The position numbers and the translations under genes are program-made. Below, one piece after another: positions 15,300 to 24,590 of a DNA stretch of 64,000 bases (position 1 is the first letter of the stretch; every line of letters starts with the position of its first letter). The stretch lies in NCBI GenBank assembly GCA_034439875.1, contig JAWXBG010000223.1:7803-71802 (forward strand). Reading direction: 5' to 3'. The notes under the pieces were generated by a model that searched no databases, had not been told where the DNA came from, and saw only the letters and a list, made by a program, of their open reading frames with translations. This DNA comes from JAWXBG01 sp034439875. GTDB taxonomy: Bacteria; Bacteroidota; Bacteroidia; Flavobacteriales_D; Sanyastnellaceae.

Positions 15300-16943
15300 T
15301 CATTCGGGTTTTTTGTCAACCCATTTCAGGTCGAGCATATTTACAGGATTTGTTTGAAGTCCACTTATATCGTTGCGTACAAAATGCGACACTTGATCAT
15401 AGAACAATGGGATCACTGCAGCTTCTTCCATGGCCAGCATATTCATAGTCTGGTATAATCTCAAGCGCAAGATATCATTCTGCTCAATAGCCGCTTCTTC
15501 ATACATTGAATCAAAGGTTGGATTTGAATAATGTGTATAGTTGGGTCCTGTAGGACTGAAATTACGGGTAAGAAATACGCTGAGGAAGTTTTCTGCATCA
15601 GCATAATCTGCTAACCAAGATTTTCGAAACATTTCTAGTTGGCCTCTTGCGGAAAGGTCTTTGAAGGTATTGCCTTGCATCACATTAATCCTGATTTTAA
15701 TCCCAATTTTTTGAAGAGAATGTTGAATGTATTCGATTAAATCTGTGTAGTCGCCGGTAGTAGAAATGATAATTTCACCTAATCCATTTCCGTTTGGATA
15801 ACCGGCTTCCGTAAGCAGTTGAGCTGCCCTTACTGGATTGAAAGAATAAAACGAAGTGTCTGTTTCAAATGGCAAAAGGGCAGGAGGAACAAATCCTCCA
15901 TTGGCCGGATATACCGAGTTGTTGCGCAATCTTGCAACCATTTCGTCTTTGTCGATTGCATAGGCTATTGCTTGTCTGATCTTCTTGATCAACAATGGCG
16001 AATTCGATGATGCCTCAAGCGCGGGGTCAACAAGTATTCCTAAGTAATCTGTTTTTATAAAGGGAACCTTTTGAAGTTTAATACGATCTACAAAACCCGG
16101 ATGTAAATTACCATTTATGTCGAGCAGTTCGTCTTTGAATGAAGAATGTATGCCACTCATGAAGTCATAAGTACCTTTTAGCACCCCTTGATATTCGGCA
16201 TTCATGTCTTTCACAAAATCGATCTGCACAGCATCGAGATATGGCAGTTGATTGCCGTCTTCATCTTTCTGCCAGTAATTGGGGTTCTTGTGAAAAACCA
16301 GCGATTCGTTTTCATACCAAAAGGCAAATCGAAAAGGCCCGCTGCCAACAGGATGAGAGCGCAGTTCGGAGCCATAAACTTTTACAGCCTCTTCTGGAAT
16401 CACATTGGCATATTGGGTTGTAAGCATTCCCAAAAATGGTTGAAAAGAAGACTTTAGATATATGTGTAGTATGGAGTCTGATGGGGCGAAGAAACCTCCA
16501 TTCATTGTTGTATCAATCTTTGCAAAAATCCATTTTCCCGGGGAAGCTGTTTTCGAATCGAGGATTCTGCGATAAGAAAACACGAAGTCAGAGGCTCTGA
16601 CATTTCTATGTTTTTGAACTCCAAAGCAAGAATCTTCGTGAAAAAGTACATTTTGCCTCAGATAAAATATATAGGAACGACCATCTTCTGAAATCTTCCA
16701 AGAATGAGCAATCGAAGGTGCAATTTGCAATGAAGAGTCCAACTCTACTAGTCCATCGAAAAGTTGATTGGTGGCCCACATGGTTTCGAGATCTCTGGCC
16801 TGAGCAGGATCAAGAGAGCTAATGCCATTGCTTTCATTGTATCTGAAAACCTTGCGATTTTTTTTAGCGGCGACTGTATTACATGAAATGGCAAAAGATC
16901 CTAGGATTACTGCCAGTGATAATACGCTCTTGAAAAGATTCAT
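15300..16943 (-). CDS. Peptide-binding ABC transporter lipoprotein (SBP_bac_5)
   Basis: This 547-residue extracytoplasmic solute receptor is of the oligopeptide/dipeptide type. An N-terminal signal ends in FAISC, so Cys21 is the likely lipidation site. The family opening SSLDPAQARDLETMWATNQL and the mid-domain IRQAIAYAIDKDEMV are visible. No permease or ATPase genes flank it, so its transporter must lie elsewhere or it acts as an orphan receptor. It lies 85 bases upstream of the ACMSD-like gene on the same strand; co-transcription is uncertain. Confidence 0.9.
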   Translation of the reverse strand: MNLFKSVLSLAVILGSFAISCNTVAAKKNRKVFRYNESNGISSLDPAQARDLETMWATNQLFDGLVELDSSLQIAPSIAHSWKISEDGRSYIFYLRQNVLFHEDSCFGVQKHRNVRASDFVFSYRRILDSKTASPGKWIFAKIDTTMNGGFFAPSDSILHIYLKSSFQPFLGMLTTQYANVIPEEAVKVYGSELRSHPVGSGPFRFAFWYENESLVFHKNPNYWQKDEDGNQLPYLDAVQIDFVKDMNAEYQGVLKGTYDFMSGIHSSFKDELLDINGNLHPGFVDRIKLQKVPFIKTDYLGILVDPALEASSNSPLLIKKIRQAIAYAIDKDEMVARLRNNSVYPANGGFVPPALLPFETDTSFYSFNPVRAAQLLTEAGYPNGNGLGEIIISTTGDYTDLIEYIQHSLQKIGIKIRINVMQGNTFKDLSARGQLEMFRKSWLADYADAENFLSVFLTRNFSPTGPNYTHYSNPTFDSMYEEAAIEQNDILRLRLYQTMNMLAMEEAAVIPLFYDQVSHFVRNDISGLQTNPVNMLDLKWVDKKPE

Positions 16944-17029
16944 GGCACCAAAATAGAACAGCGCACAGTATTGACCAAACGAGAGACTTCGAAAAGGTCG
17001 GAGAAGAAAAATGGATATGGGTGGTTATT

Positions 17030-17467
17030 CTACTTGATACCCAATGTTTGTCTGATCAGCGCTGCGGATTCGGGATTGTAATAACGATCTGCTTTTTGTT
17101 TTCCGTCTTCTTCATATCGTGCCCAATTGCCAACTTTCACACCTCGGTCGTATTCACCTCGTGACTCAATTTGACCATTGCCATAAAAGAAAACGAATTG
17201 TCCATGTTCAAGATAACGTTTGTCTTCAAGTTTCCACTGTCCATTAGCCTTAACTAACTTTTGGTCGGAGAAAATGGTGCCTTCAAAAATATCACCTCCC
17301 GAATGAGAAAGCTGCAGCGTGAAAACAGCATGTCTTTTTTGGGTTTGTTTTAGAAGGGCATCAAAGAACAAGGTCTCGTTTTCGGACTGTGCACACGCAC
17401 CAATTGTTCCAGAAAGAACCAGAATCAATAGATATGAACGTAAGCGAAAAAAGCTAGATAGGAACAT
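17030..17467 (-). CDS. Lipoprotein with YwqK/MORN-like repeat
   Basis: This 145-residue protein has a signal peptide ending in TIGAC, with Cys24 as the likely lipidated residue. The C-terminal half contains GQFVFFYGNGQIESRGEY followed by GVKVGNWARYEEDGKQK, the repeat pattern of YwqK/MORN-type proteins, which are beta-hairpin repeats of unknown function in Bacteroidota. It is a single gene, divergent from the downstream plus-strand gene with 63 bases between their starts. Confidence 0.75.
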   Translation of the reverse strand: MFLSSFFRLRSYLLILVLSGTIGACAQSENETLFFDALLKQTQKRHAVFTLQLSHSGGDIFEGTIFSDQKLVKANGQWKLEDKRYLEHGQFVFFYGNGQIESRGEYDRGVKVGNWARYEEDGKQKADRYYNPESAALIRQTLGIK

Positions 17468-17530
17468 AAGTTCTCGCGCTTACGGTATTCAGTCTGAAAA
17501 GTTGCAATATTTGACAAAATATTTAAAACC

Positions 17531-18580
17531 ATGAATTCAGCGAAAAAAGCGGGACTTTTTCTAAAACACACATCACTAATGATAATTGTGATTGGTTTGA
17601 ACTCATGTGCCATGCGCAATCAGGAGAATAGTGCGGGTAGCACAGGAGCAGCAGTTATAGGTTTTTACAATGTGGAGAATCTATTCGATACCATTAACGA
17701 CCCAAATATTTTAGACGAAGATTTTACCCCAACAGGAAAATTGAAATGGGATATGGATAGATACCGAGAGAAGCTGGGTTCACTTTCAAAGGTTATACGG
17801 ATCATGGGAGCGAATGGAGTACCGGAAATCTTAGGTCTTTGTGAAATAGAAAATAGAAAGGTGCTAGAAGATTTGTGCGATTCACTTTGTGTTGGGAATA
17901 AAAAATATTCGATTATTCATAAGGATAGTCCTGATGAACGAGGGATAGATGTGGCACTTTTGTATTTGCCTTCAGTTTTTCAAGAAGAGAGTAGTGAATG
18001 GATAAAGGTTGTTTTGGACGATGTTGCAGATCCAAATACAAGAGACATATTATACGTAAAGGGAAAACTCTTAGGTGAAAAGGTTCATTTATTTGTAAAC
18101 CATTGGCCAAGCAGAGGTGGTGGTCAGGCTGAATCTGAAAAGAATCGATTGAATGCAGCTGGTGAATTAGGAAAACGCACGGATCAAATATTTGCTTCGG
18201 ACAAAAATGCATTGGTAATTATTATGGGGGATTTCAATGATTATCCCAAAGACAAAAGTTTGAGTGATGTTTTGGGAGTGGGCAACACTGCAAACAGCCA
18301 ACTTTACAATATGATGGCGCTTGCAGATTCGTTAGGAGAAGGAAGTTATAATTACAGAGGAGACTGGGGAACACTCGATCAGTTTATCATATCCAATTCT
18401 TTGTTTAGCGGTTCAGGTCTCAGCACATCTCAAGAAGATGCGATCATTGTAAGGAAGGACTGGATGCTTTTCAAGAAAGATGATGGAAGTGTTACACCCA
18501 ACAGAACGTATGCCGGAGATAAGTATACAGGTGGAATATCCGATCATCTTCCTGTGACACTGAAGATTCGTTCTAAGTAG
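17531..18580 (+). CDS. Endonuclease/exonuclease/phosphatase-family lipoprotein
   Basis: This 349-residue protein of the DNase I-like superfamily has a signal with lipobox LNSC near residue 26, so it should be anchored outside the cytoplasm. Catalytic motifs are present in order: Asn in GFYNVENLFD, Glu in GLCEIENRKVLEDL, His in VNHWPSRGGG, Asp/Asn in IMGDFNDYP and the C-terminal SDHLPV. This group hydrolyses phosphodiesters or phosphoesters; the substrate cannot be read from sequence. It is a single gene. Confidence 0.9.
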   Translation: MNSAKKAGLFLKHTSLMIIVIGLNSCAMRNQENSAGSTGAAVIGFYNVENLFDTINDPNILDEDFTPTGKLKWDMDRYREKLGSLSKVIRIMGANGVPEILGLCEIENRKVLEDLCDSLCVGNKKYSIIHKDSPDERGIDVALLYLPSVFQEESSEWIKVVLDDVADPNTRDILYVKGKLLGEKVHLFVNHWPSRGGGQAESEKNRLNAAGELGKRTDQIFASDKNALVIIMGDFNDYPKDKSLSDVLGVGNTANSQLYNMMALADSLGEGSYNYRGDWGTLDQFIISNSLFSGSGLSTSQEDAIIVRKDWMLFKKDDGSVTPNRTYAGDKYTGGISDHLPVTLKIRSK

Positions 18581-18782
18581 TGTTTCGGTTATGGATATTG
18601 AAATTCTCTTCACGGCGAATTTTGGGATAAGTGGTGAGCCTCAAGAGAATATTCATTTCGTCAGAGTCTTGTCTATCGTGAAATATCCATCAAATCAGTC
18701 GTGACTATTATTGATTGCTTCAATTGCACAGACATCTGCAGTACTACCTAAGCAGATATTTATTTAGGAATGGTATAAAACA

Positions 18783-18816
18783 AAAAGACCCCGATCATTT
18801 CTGTTCGGGGTCTTTT
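18783..18816 (-). terminator. Terminator of the histone-like gene
   Basis: AAAAGACCCCGA and TCGGGGTCTTTT form a perfect 12-bp stem around a 10-base loop. On the minus strand it ends in a T-run and lies 17 bases after the histone-like stop codon. The rest of the 252-base gap (18581-18782) shows nothing recognisable. Confidence 0.85.
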
Positions 18817-18832
18817 AAAATTCGAAAGCTCC

Positions 18833-19072
18833 TTACTTCTTAACAGGAGCAGCTTTCTTAGCAGCGGCCTTTTTAGGAGCAGCTTTTTTCTTAGTCGCTT
18901 TTTTAGCGGCTTTCTTAGGAGCTGCCTTTTTAGTGGCTTTCTTTTTAGTAGCTTTTTTAGCTGCTTTCTTAGGAGCTGCTTTTTTAGCTGACTTCTTAGC
19001 TGCTTTTTTAGGAGCTGCTTTTTTAGCTGCTTTCTTAGGAGCTGCTTTTTTTGTTGCTTTTTTTACTGCCAT
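18833..19072 (-). CDS. Histone H1-like lysine/alanine-rich protein
   Basis: This 79-residue protein is made almost only of Lys, Ala, Pro and Thr in AAPKKAAKK/ATKKKA repeats, like the C-terminal tail of eukaryotic H1 and the bacterial HctB/BpH1 group. Such proteins bind DNA non-specifically and compact the nucleoid. There is no folded domain. It has its own strong terminator, and a TATATTTG box lies only 2 bases before the ATG, so the mRNA may be leaderless. The repeats make the copy number of the motif prone to change. Confidence 0.85.
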   Translation of the reverse strand: MAVKKATKKAAPKKAAKKAAPKKAAKKSAKKAAPKKAAKKATKKKATKKAAPKKAAKKATKKKAAPKKAAAKKAAPVKK

Positions 19073-19119
19073 GACAAATATAAATTTGGTTTTGCGAAGC
19101 GAAAAATAGAACGATTTAT

Positions 19120-20007
19120 TTATCTAAAAAGAAATAATTCAAAATTTCTATTAACAGCGAATTCCACAGTCGGGGAAGGTAGCTTTATTACGTTTAAAAC
19201 TCTTGCAACAGACATCATCCATTTTTTTGGCCAATCAATTTTTGTAAGATCAACATCAAAAGAAATATAATACTGTCTATATCTATCATAGCTGAAACCA
19301 TTGATTTCACTAGTGTTTGAGCCAGTCATTCCATCGGCGCCATAACCGAATGCAATGTTGATCCACTTCGGAAATTTTGATTCGATTGGTAAGAACGAAT
19401 ACACGTTTGCACTCATCCAATAGGTTTGGGCATTATAGTCTTTTAGGAGCCGTTGTGAATTACTTTCACCTAAGAGCTCAGGTCGAAGGTCGGCAAATTG
19501 AGAAGAATTGTAAGAATATTTCAAACGAATCTTTTGATTTTGCCATAATATTTCTTGTCCAACAAAGAACATTGCACCACCCAAATTGCACAATGCATCT
19601 CCATTTGAAAATCCCCATTGCGAAGAATAGCCATCTAAAACTTCTATGCCTGTTTGATATGCCACACTAATACCTGCTGACAAAAGAAGTGATTGCTTCT
19701 TATTATATCCTGACCATTGAAACCAAGGATGTAAAATACTGCTCACTGCATAAGTGGTCATCAAGTGACCGGCTTTGTCCATTTGCAGCCATTCGCCATT
19801 ATCATTGAAAAAATGAAAGCGACTTCTGGGATAATCTTTATACCACAACTCATTGAGGCCAATCAATGAGCCGGTACCAACTGCCGAAACCCCTCCAACT
19901 GTCAGCCATTTTCGGTGAAGAGTATCTCTGTGCAGCAGTTCTTGGGCCGGAGAGCCTAAGGCAAGTGCCACGAAACAAGAAAGGGCTATGAGTCGTATAC
20001 TGTGCAA
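19120..20007 (-). CDS. DUF2279 family exported protein
   Basis: This 295-residue protein has an N-terminal signal peptide (about residues 1-22, ending in SPAQ). The family signature MDKAGHLMTTYAVSSI is followed by several hydrophobic stretches. DUF2279 proteins are predicted periplasmic or membrane-associated and their function is unknown. It is divergent from the sensor kinase, with 32 bases between the start codons. Confidence 0.85.
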   Translation of the reverse strand: MHSIRLIALSCFVALALGSPAQELLHRDTLHRKWLTVGGVSAVGTGSLIGLNELWYKDYPRSRFHFFNDNGEWLQMDKAGHLMTTYAVSSILHPWFQWSGYNKKQSLLLSAGISVAYQTGIEVLDGYSSQWGFSNGDALCNLGGAMFFVGQEILWQNQKIRLKYSYNSSQFADLRPELLGESNSQRLLKDYNAQTYWMSANVYSFLPIESKFPKWINIAFGYGADGMTGSNTSEINGFSYDRYRQYYISFDVDLTKIDWPKKWMMSVARVLNVIKLPSPTVEFAVNRNFELFLFR

Positions 20008-20039
20008 CTTTTATAAAATCATTTAACCACAGGCAGTAA

Positions 20040-22118
20040 ATGTACACAATGCTTTCAGGCAATAGTCGCCATCGAAAGGGCTTAGTATTTTATCGCAGGA
20101 TGAGTCTGATTAGCGCACTTATTGTGGTGTTGTCTGGTCTTGTCTACTCATTGGTAGTTGGACCTGAGCTTGAATTTATATGGGATAGGATTCTTGTGGT
20201 ACTAATTTGCCTATTGGTCTATTCGATTGGAAAAAAAGAAACGAGTCTTGATAGATATTCACTTTTAGTATATGCTGTTTTTTATTTTGTGATGATACAC
20301 TCAGTGGTTTTGACTGCTAAAGGGGATTTCAATGTATATTATTCTGTTGGATCCATAATCATCGTGCAGATATATGCAATATGTTTCAGGAGATGGCCAC
20401 AAGCTTGGACTTTTTTGGGAGTTTGGTTGGTTATGTTGTTATCGGGTCTTCAATATTCTTCTTTACTCTCGGATAGTGATCTTTTATTCTCATCAATAGT
20501 GGTAATTCTGATAGCAGCGATGTCAGCAGTATTTGCATTTGGAAAGGACAGGTACATCTCTGATATTAAATTTAGACAAAAGATGCTCACAGCGTTGGTC
20601 AATAAAACGGAGAATTCTGTTATTATGACCGACATGGCGGGTTACATATTGGATGCCAATGATAGAACATGCGAAATTTTCGGTTTTCCATTTGAGGAAC
20701 TTGTAGGCAAGGATTTTTCTGTATTGCGCGATAAGGCTCTTAATGAAGAAGAAGTCCAATTTGGATTGAGTCAATTGAAAAGGGATAAATTTTGGAATAG
20801 CGAAGTAAGAATGCTTCGAAAGGATGGTTCATCGTTTCATGCCTATATTTCTATTAGTATGCTTAAATCGTCTGACGTAGGAATTCTTGTTTATAGAGTG
20901 CGCGATATAACTGTGACAAAGAATTTTGAGCAGGAACTTATTCAGGCCAGAGAAGAAGCCGAAGAAGCTGTAAAGGCAAAAGGAAATTTTCTTGCCACGA
21001 TGAGTCATGAAATTCGTACTCCACTCAATGGTGTAATAGGAACGGCAAGTTTGTTGGAGCGCACAGCACTTCAAACTGAACAGAAAGATTACGTGCAGAC
21101 AATTCTCAATAGCAGTCAAAGTCTATTGGTATTGCTCAACGATATTTTGGATTTTTCTAAAATAGAATCTGGCAAGATGCAATTGAAACCCATTGCTTGC
21201 GATTTGAGAAATGAAGTTCTTTCAGTTTCAGAATTGTTGCGTCCACACGCCGTATCAAAAAATTTGAAATTCGCGGTAGACATAGACAAGGACATACCTG
21301 AACAAGTGGTGGTAGACACCATGCGCTTGAAACAGGTATTACTCAACCTTCTTGGGAATGCTATAAAGTTTACGGATAAAGGTTCTGTTCAATTGTCGTG
21401 TAGCATTGTAAGACGGTTGAAAGAAGAAATCGAGTTGAAATTTATCGTTTCAGATACAGGCTTGGGTATTTCTCAGGATGAGTTGAGTCTTTTGTTTCAA
21501 TCCTTTTCTCAAGTACATCAAAGTGCCAATAGAAGGTATGGAGGAACAGGGTTGGGTCTTGCCATCAGCAAAGATCTCGCAGAATTGATGGGTGGGAATA
21601 TTTCGGTTGAATCAAAAGTTGGGGAAGGTTCAACCTTTCAATTTACCATTTTGGTCAAATCAGCCGAAGGGCAAATCAGCACCATTAAGGAATTAGAACA
21701 GATCGAACTTACGGAGGAAATGCTTCGAATTCTTCCGACTTTAAATATAGCCGTAGCAGAAGACAACAGAATTAATAGCGACGTAATTGTTTTTATGCTT
21801 CAGAAGCTAGGGGTAGAGCCGGACAGAGCTTACAACGGATTAGAATTAATCGAATTGCTCAGCACCAAAAGCTATGATATCATTTTGATGGATATATATA
21901 TGCCGGAATTGGATGGTCTTCGAGCTACAAAAATTATCAGAAAGGAACTAAAACTAAATCCTTACATAATTGCTATAACCGCAAATTCGAGTCCGCAAGA
22001 CCGGGTATTATGTCAAGAAGCGGGAATGCAAGCCTTTGTTTCAAAACCGTTCGTTTACTCCCATTTGGAAAAAGTCCTCGCAGAGTACCTAAATTCTGAG
22101 GTAAACACCCGTATATAG
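20040..22118 (+). CDS. Hybrid sensor histidine kinase/response regulator
   Basis: This 692-residue protein has about five membrane helices (residues 22-168), a PAS domain (183-295), a HisKA domain with the phospho-accepting His323 in MSHEIRTPLNG, an ATPase domain with N-box LLNLLGNAIKFT, DTGLGI and GGTGLGL, and a receiver domain with phospho-acceptor Asp618 in LMDIYMPELDG and the lysine of VSKPF. All catalytic residues are in place. The output partner is not in the window. It lies 127 bases upstream of the degenerate kinase below, which suggests the two act together. Confidence 0.95.
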   Translation: MYTMLSGNSRHRKGLVFYRRMSLISALIVVLSGLVYSLVVGPELEFIWDRILVVLICLLVYSIGKKETSLDRYSLLVYAVFYFVMIHSVVLTAKGDFNVYYSVGSIIIVQIYAICFRRWPQAWTFLGVWLVMLLSGLQYSSLLSDSDLLFSSIVVILIAAMSAVFAFGKDRYISDIKFRQKMLTALVNKTENSVIMTDMAGYILDANDRTCEIFGFPFEELVGKDFSVLRDKALNEEEVQFGLSQLKRDKFWNSEVRMLRKDGSSFHAYISISMLKSSDVGILVYRVRDITVTKNFEQELIQAREEAEEAVKAKGNFLATMSHEIRTPLNGVIGTASLLERTALQTEQKDYVQTILNSSQSLLVLLNDILDFSKIESGKMQLKPIACDLRNEVLSVSELLRPHAVSKNLKFAVDIDKDIPEQVVVDTMRLKQVLLNLLGNAIKFTDKGSVQLSCSIVRRLKEEIELKFIVSDTGLGISQDELSLLFQSFSQVHQSANRRYGGTGLGLAISKDLAELMGGNISVESKVGEGSTFQFTILVKSAEGQISTIKELEQIELTEEMLRILPTLNIAVAEDNRINSDVIVFMLQKLGVEPDRAYNGLELIELLSTKSYDIILMDIYMPELDGLRATKIIRKELKLNPYIIAITANSSPQDRVLCQEAGMQAFVSKPFVYSHLEKVLAEYLNSEVNTRI

Positions 22119-22217
22119 CTGCGTCAAATGGGGCTTATAGGGTAATGTGTAAGTAATTCACAATTTGCAGGATATAACGTGGAAAAAAGTGCCCTATATT
22201 AATATAGTATAAAAGTA

Positions 22218-22225
22218 TATCTTTG
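22218..22225 (+). promoter_or_regulatory. -7 promoter box for the degenerate kinase
   Basis: TATCTTTG is a full TAnnTTTG match, 20 bases before the TTG start codon. It implies that the second kinase gene has its own promoter in addition to possible read-through from the first. Confidence 0.5.
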
Positions 22226-22245
22226 TCAGAGAATTAAATTATCAA

Positions 22246-24357
22246 TTGTCTCTTACGAAATCATATTTGTTCTTACTTCTGAGTTTAGCGTGTGTAGCTA
22301 TCTCTGGGGTTTATTTTTTAATAAGAACAAACCAAGATGACGATCTGACCAACAAAATAACCCTCAGCACCAGACAAAAGTCTACTACTCTGGAGCTCGC
22401 CGACATGTTGCGAGAGTTTTCGGACAAATCTGAAGGTAATGAAAACATCAAACAGGAGATTGATGAGATTGAAGTGATCCGCAAAAAATGGTCGAACGCA
22501 CAAAAGGCTTTCGTAAACGGCAGCGATTTATTCAAAATTTCAACGTCTAAAAGCGAAGAATCAAATTCCATTGTCAACCAACTTTCGCCTATATACATTC
22601 GCATCGGCGATCAATTGCACAATCTTTCACTCGAAAATGTAAATTCTAATGCTGAATTAGAAAGGAACCTGCGCCCATCATTAAAGCAATATGCGGAACT
22701 AGTGAATGATCTTTCATTGCAATGGGTAAAGGAACAAGAGCGAGAAAGACAAGTTTCATTTATTGTTCTTTTCATGCTCGTTGGCATTACATGTGTGCTC
22801 ATTGTTGTAGGTTTCCTTTTGCTCATCAGACCATATATCAAATGGGCAAAACTGGCTAATAAGGATTCCGATGCAATGGCCCTTCGATTAGAATCGGAGC
22901 GCAAGCAAAAAATTCAGCTTATGGAAGATCTCAATTTGCAGTTGAGAACTCCATTATCGGCTATCATAGGTACCGCAGAACTGATGGCGAAATCCGAGAT
23001 GGATCCACGTCAGCAGGAAAGTGTGCGCTCCGTTTTGAGCAGTGCATCGAGTATTATAAATGTCTTAGACGACCTTGTCGACCATTCGGCCATTGAAAAT
23101 GGACTTATTCAAATGCAAAAGACTCGCTTCAATCTGCATGAGAATATGGAGCAGGTGCTAGAGTTGATTAAACCACTTTTGAAAAACCAAAGAACAACTG
23201 TTTCTTTTTATGTTGGTCAAGGTGTACCCGCATGGATACATCAAGATGAAAAGCGTATTCGGCAAGTGCTGCTCAATATCCTTGGCGATGTGATTAAGTC
23301 CGATTCAAATGCTAGTTTAGTATGCTCAGTCGAACTTATTCACCAGACAGAAGAGTTGGCTCAGTTGAAGTATTGTTTATCCGGGGTTGACGTAGAAATC
23401 GCAGACCAATACTCAAAATTGCAGAGGACTACAGAAGGTGTCACAGCACTGGGTCGCGAGTTGACGGCAAGAATCATTTTTGATTTAGGTGGCAGGGTTT
23501 GGAGTGAAACGGGCAAGGATGGAAGGGGAGTGATTTGTTTTACTGTAATTGGCGAAGTATCAACACTTCAGAATTTGCGTCAAGACCGAGATTTGACCGG
23601 CATAAAGGCATTGGTGATCGACGAAGATAAAACAAATTTGAAAGTTCTCATTCGTCAATTGAGTACGTGGGGAATTCAGTCTACGCCATTTAATAGCCTC
23701 GATCTGGTGGAAGAAATCATGGCAAGTGTCCTCAAGTTTGATTTGTGCATTATGAATGTTGATCAAGAAGGAGGAGAGGGAATAAAGATGGCAGAAAGGC
23801 TTGTTCAGCTATCCGGAAATAAGCTTCCGGTTATAGCGCTTACGTCAAAAGGAGGTTCCCTTGTTCAGACCAATTCAAAACTGTTAACTACATTCTTGAC
23901 AAGGCCTGTGAAACAAATAAGGCTTTTTGAAACCATTGCCAGAGTGCTCGATGTGAGTGAAACGGAATTGATGAAGGTGAAACCAGGTAAGAGTGCTGAT
24001 CCTTATGCTTTAAATGTGATTATAGCGCAAGACAATGATCTTCATCGTGCTGTTGCCGAGCGCACGTTGCAGCTATTGGGGCATAAATGTGAGAACGCAT
24101 TCAACATGGATGAACTTCAAGATAAACTTTCGAATAAACACTATGATTTAATTATTGTAGGTGCAGATGAGAAGAAGTGGAATTCATTTAGTCTTACCGG
24201 AAGGGTGAGCAAATTAAATAGCAAAGAGGAAACAGTAGTGATAGGTATTGCCCAAGAAACAGTCAATAAAAGGGATGAATTTGATGATTTACTCACAGGA
24301 AAATTTACCGGGGATATCCTAGAAGAGAAAATCAAAGCTTGGTTTGAATTCGAATAA
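22246..24357 (+). CDS. Degenerate (probably inactive) hybrid histidine kinase
   Basis: This 703-residue protein starts at TTG; no ATG is available before residue 54. It has membrane helices at about 7-26 and 171-195 around a periplasmic helical sensor, then a HisKA-like region in which the phospho-accepting His is replaced by Leu231 (NLQLRTPLSAIIG). The N-box has Asp348 in place of Asn (NILGDVIKS), and the ATPase glycine boxes are absent or unrecognisable. Two receiver-like domains follow with Asn504 (IMNVDQEGG) and Gly639 (IIVGADE) in place of the phospho-Asp. The frame is open and codon use is normal, so it is a maintained pseudoenzyme, not a pseudogene. Confidence 0.88.
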   Translation: MSLTKSYLFLLLSLACVAISGVYFLIRTNQDDDLTNKITLSTRQKSTTLELADMLREFSDKSEGNENIKQEIDEIEVIRKKWSNAQKAFVNGSDLFKISTSKSEESNSIVNQLSPIYIRIGDQLHNLSLENVNSNAELERNLRPSLKQYAELVNDLSLQWVKEQERERQVSFIVLFMLVGITCVLIVVGFLLLIRPYIKWAKLANKDSDAMALRLESERKQKIQLMEDLNLQLRTPLSAIIGTAELMAKSEMDPRQQESVRSVLSSASSIINVLDDLVDHSAIENGLIQMQKTRFNLHENMEQVLELIKPLLKNQRTTVSFYVGQGVPAWIHQDEKRIRQVLLNILGDVIKSDSNASLVCSVELIHQTEELAQLKYCLSGVDVEIADQYSKLQRTTEGVTALGRELTARIIFDLGGRVWSETGKDGRGVICFTVIGEVSTLQNLRQDRDLTGIKALVIDEDKTNLKVLIRQLSTWGIQSTPFNSLDLVEEIMASVLKFDLCIMNVDQEGGEGIKMAERLVQLSGNKLPVIALTSKGGSLVQTNSKLLTTFLTRPVKQIRLFETIARVLDVSETELMKVKPGKSADPYALNVIIAQDNDLHRAVAERTLQLLGHKCENAFNMDELQDKLSNKHYDLIIVGADEKKWNSFSLTGRVSKLNSKEETVVIGIAQETVNKRDEFDDLLTGKFTGDILEEKIKAWFEFE

Positions 24358-24399
24358 TCCGAAATTCAAGTCATTTCTTGTTTTGAGAGGTGCCCTTAA

Positions 24400-24573
24400 A
24401 CCCAGAATCCGCATTGGGATTCGCTATGAAGTAGTAAACCCCACAGATAACAAGTGCTCTCGCCAGATTTTTATTTGATGGTGTATATTTATACATCAAG
24501 AATAAAAATCGAGAAAGTGCTTGATACCAAAGTGGGTTAGCGCTGCAATAGATTTCCAATGCGGATTCTTGGT
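24400..24573 (+). mobile_element. Solitary MITE-like module B
   Basis: This 174-bp copy stands alone between convergent genes, without modules A or C. The termini ACCCAGAATCCGCATTGG and CCAATGCGGATTCTTGGT are inverted repeats, and the interior inverted repeat is present. It is flanked by a perfect TAA duplication (24397-24399 and 24574-24576). It shows that module B is an independent unit. Confidence 0.8.
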
Positions 24574-24590
24574 TAAAATTCCATTCCCAT

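Noticed and set aside
18833..19072. Tandem DNA repeat or CRISPR-like array
   Set aside because: The periodicity comes from Lys/Ala codons of a single coding sequence, with a start, stop and terminator; there are no spacers.
22246..24357. Pseudogene call for the second kinase
   Set aside because: The frame is uninterrupted over 703 codons and the fold is kept; a catalytically dead but expressed protein fits better.
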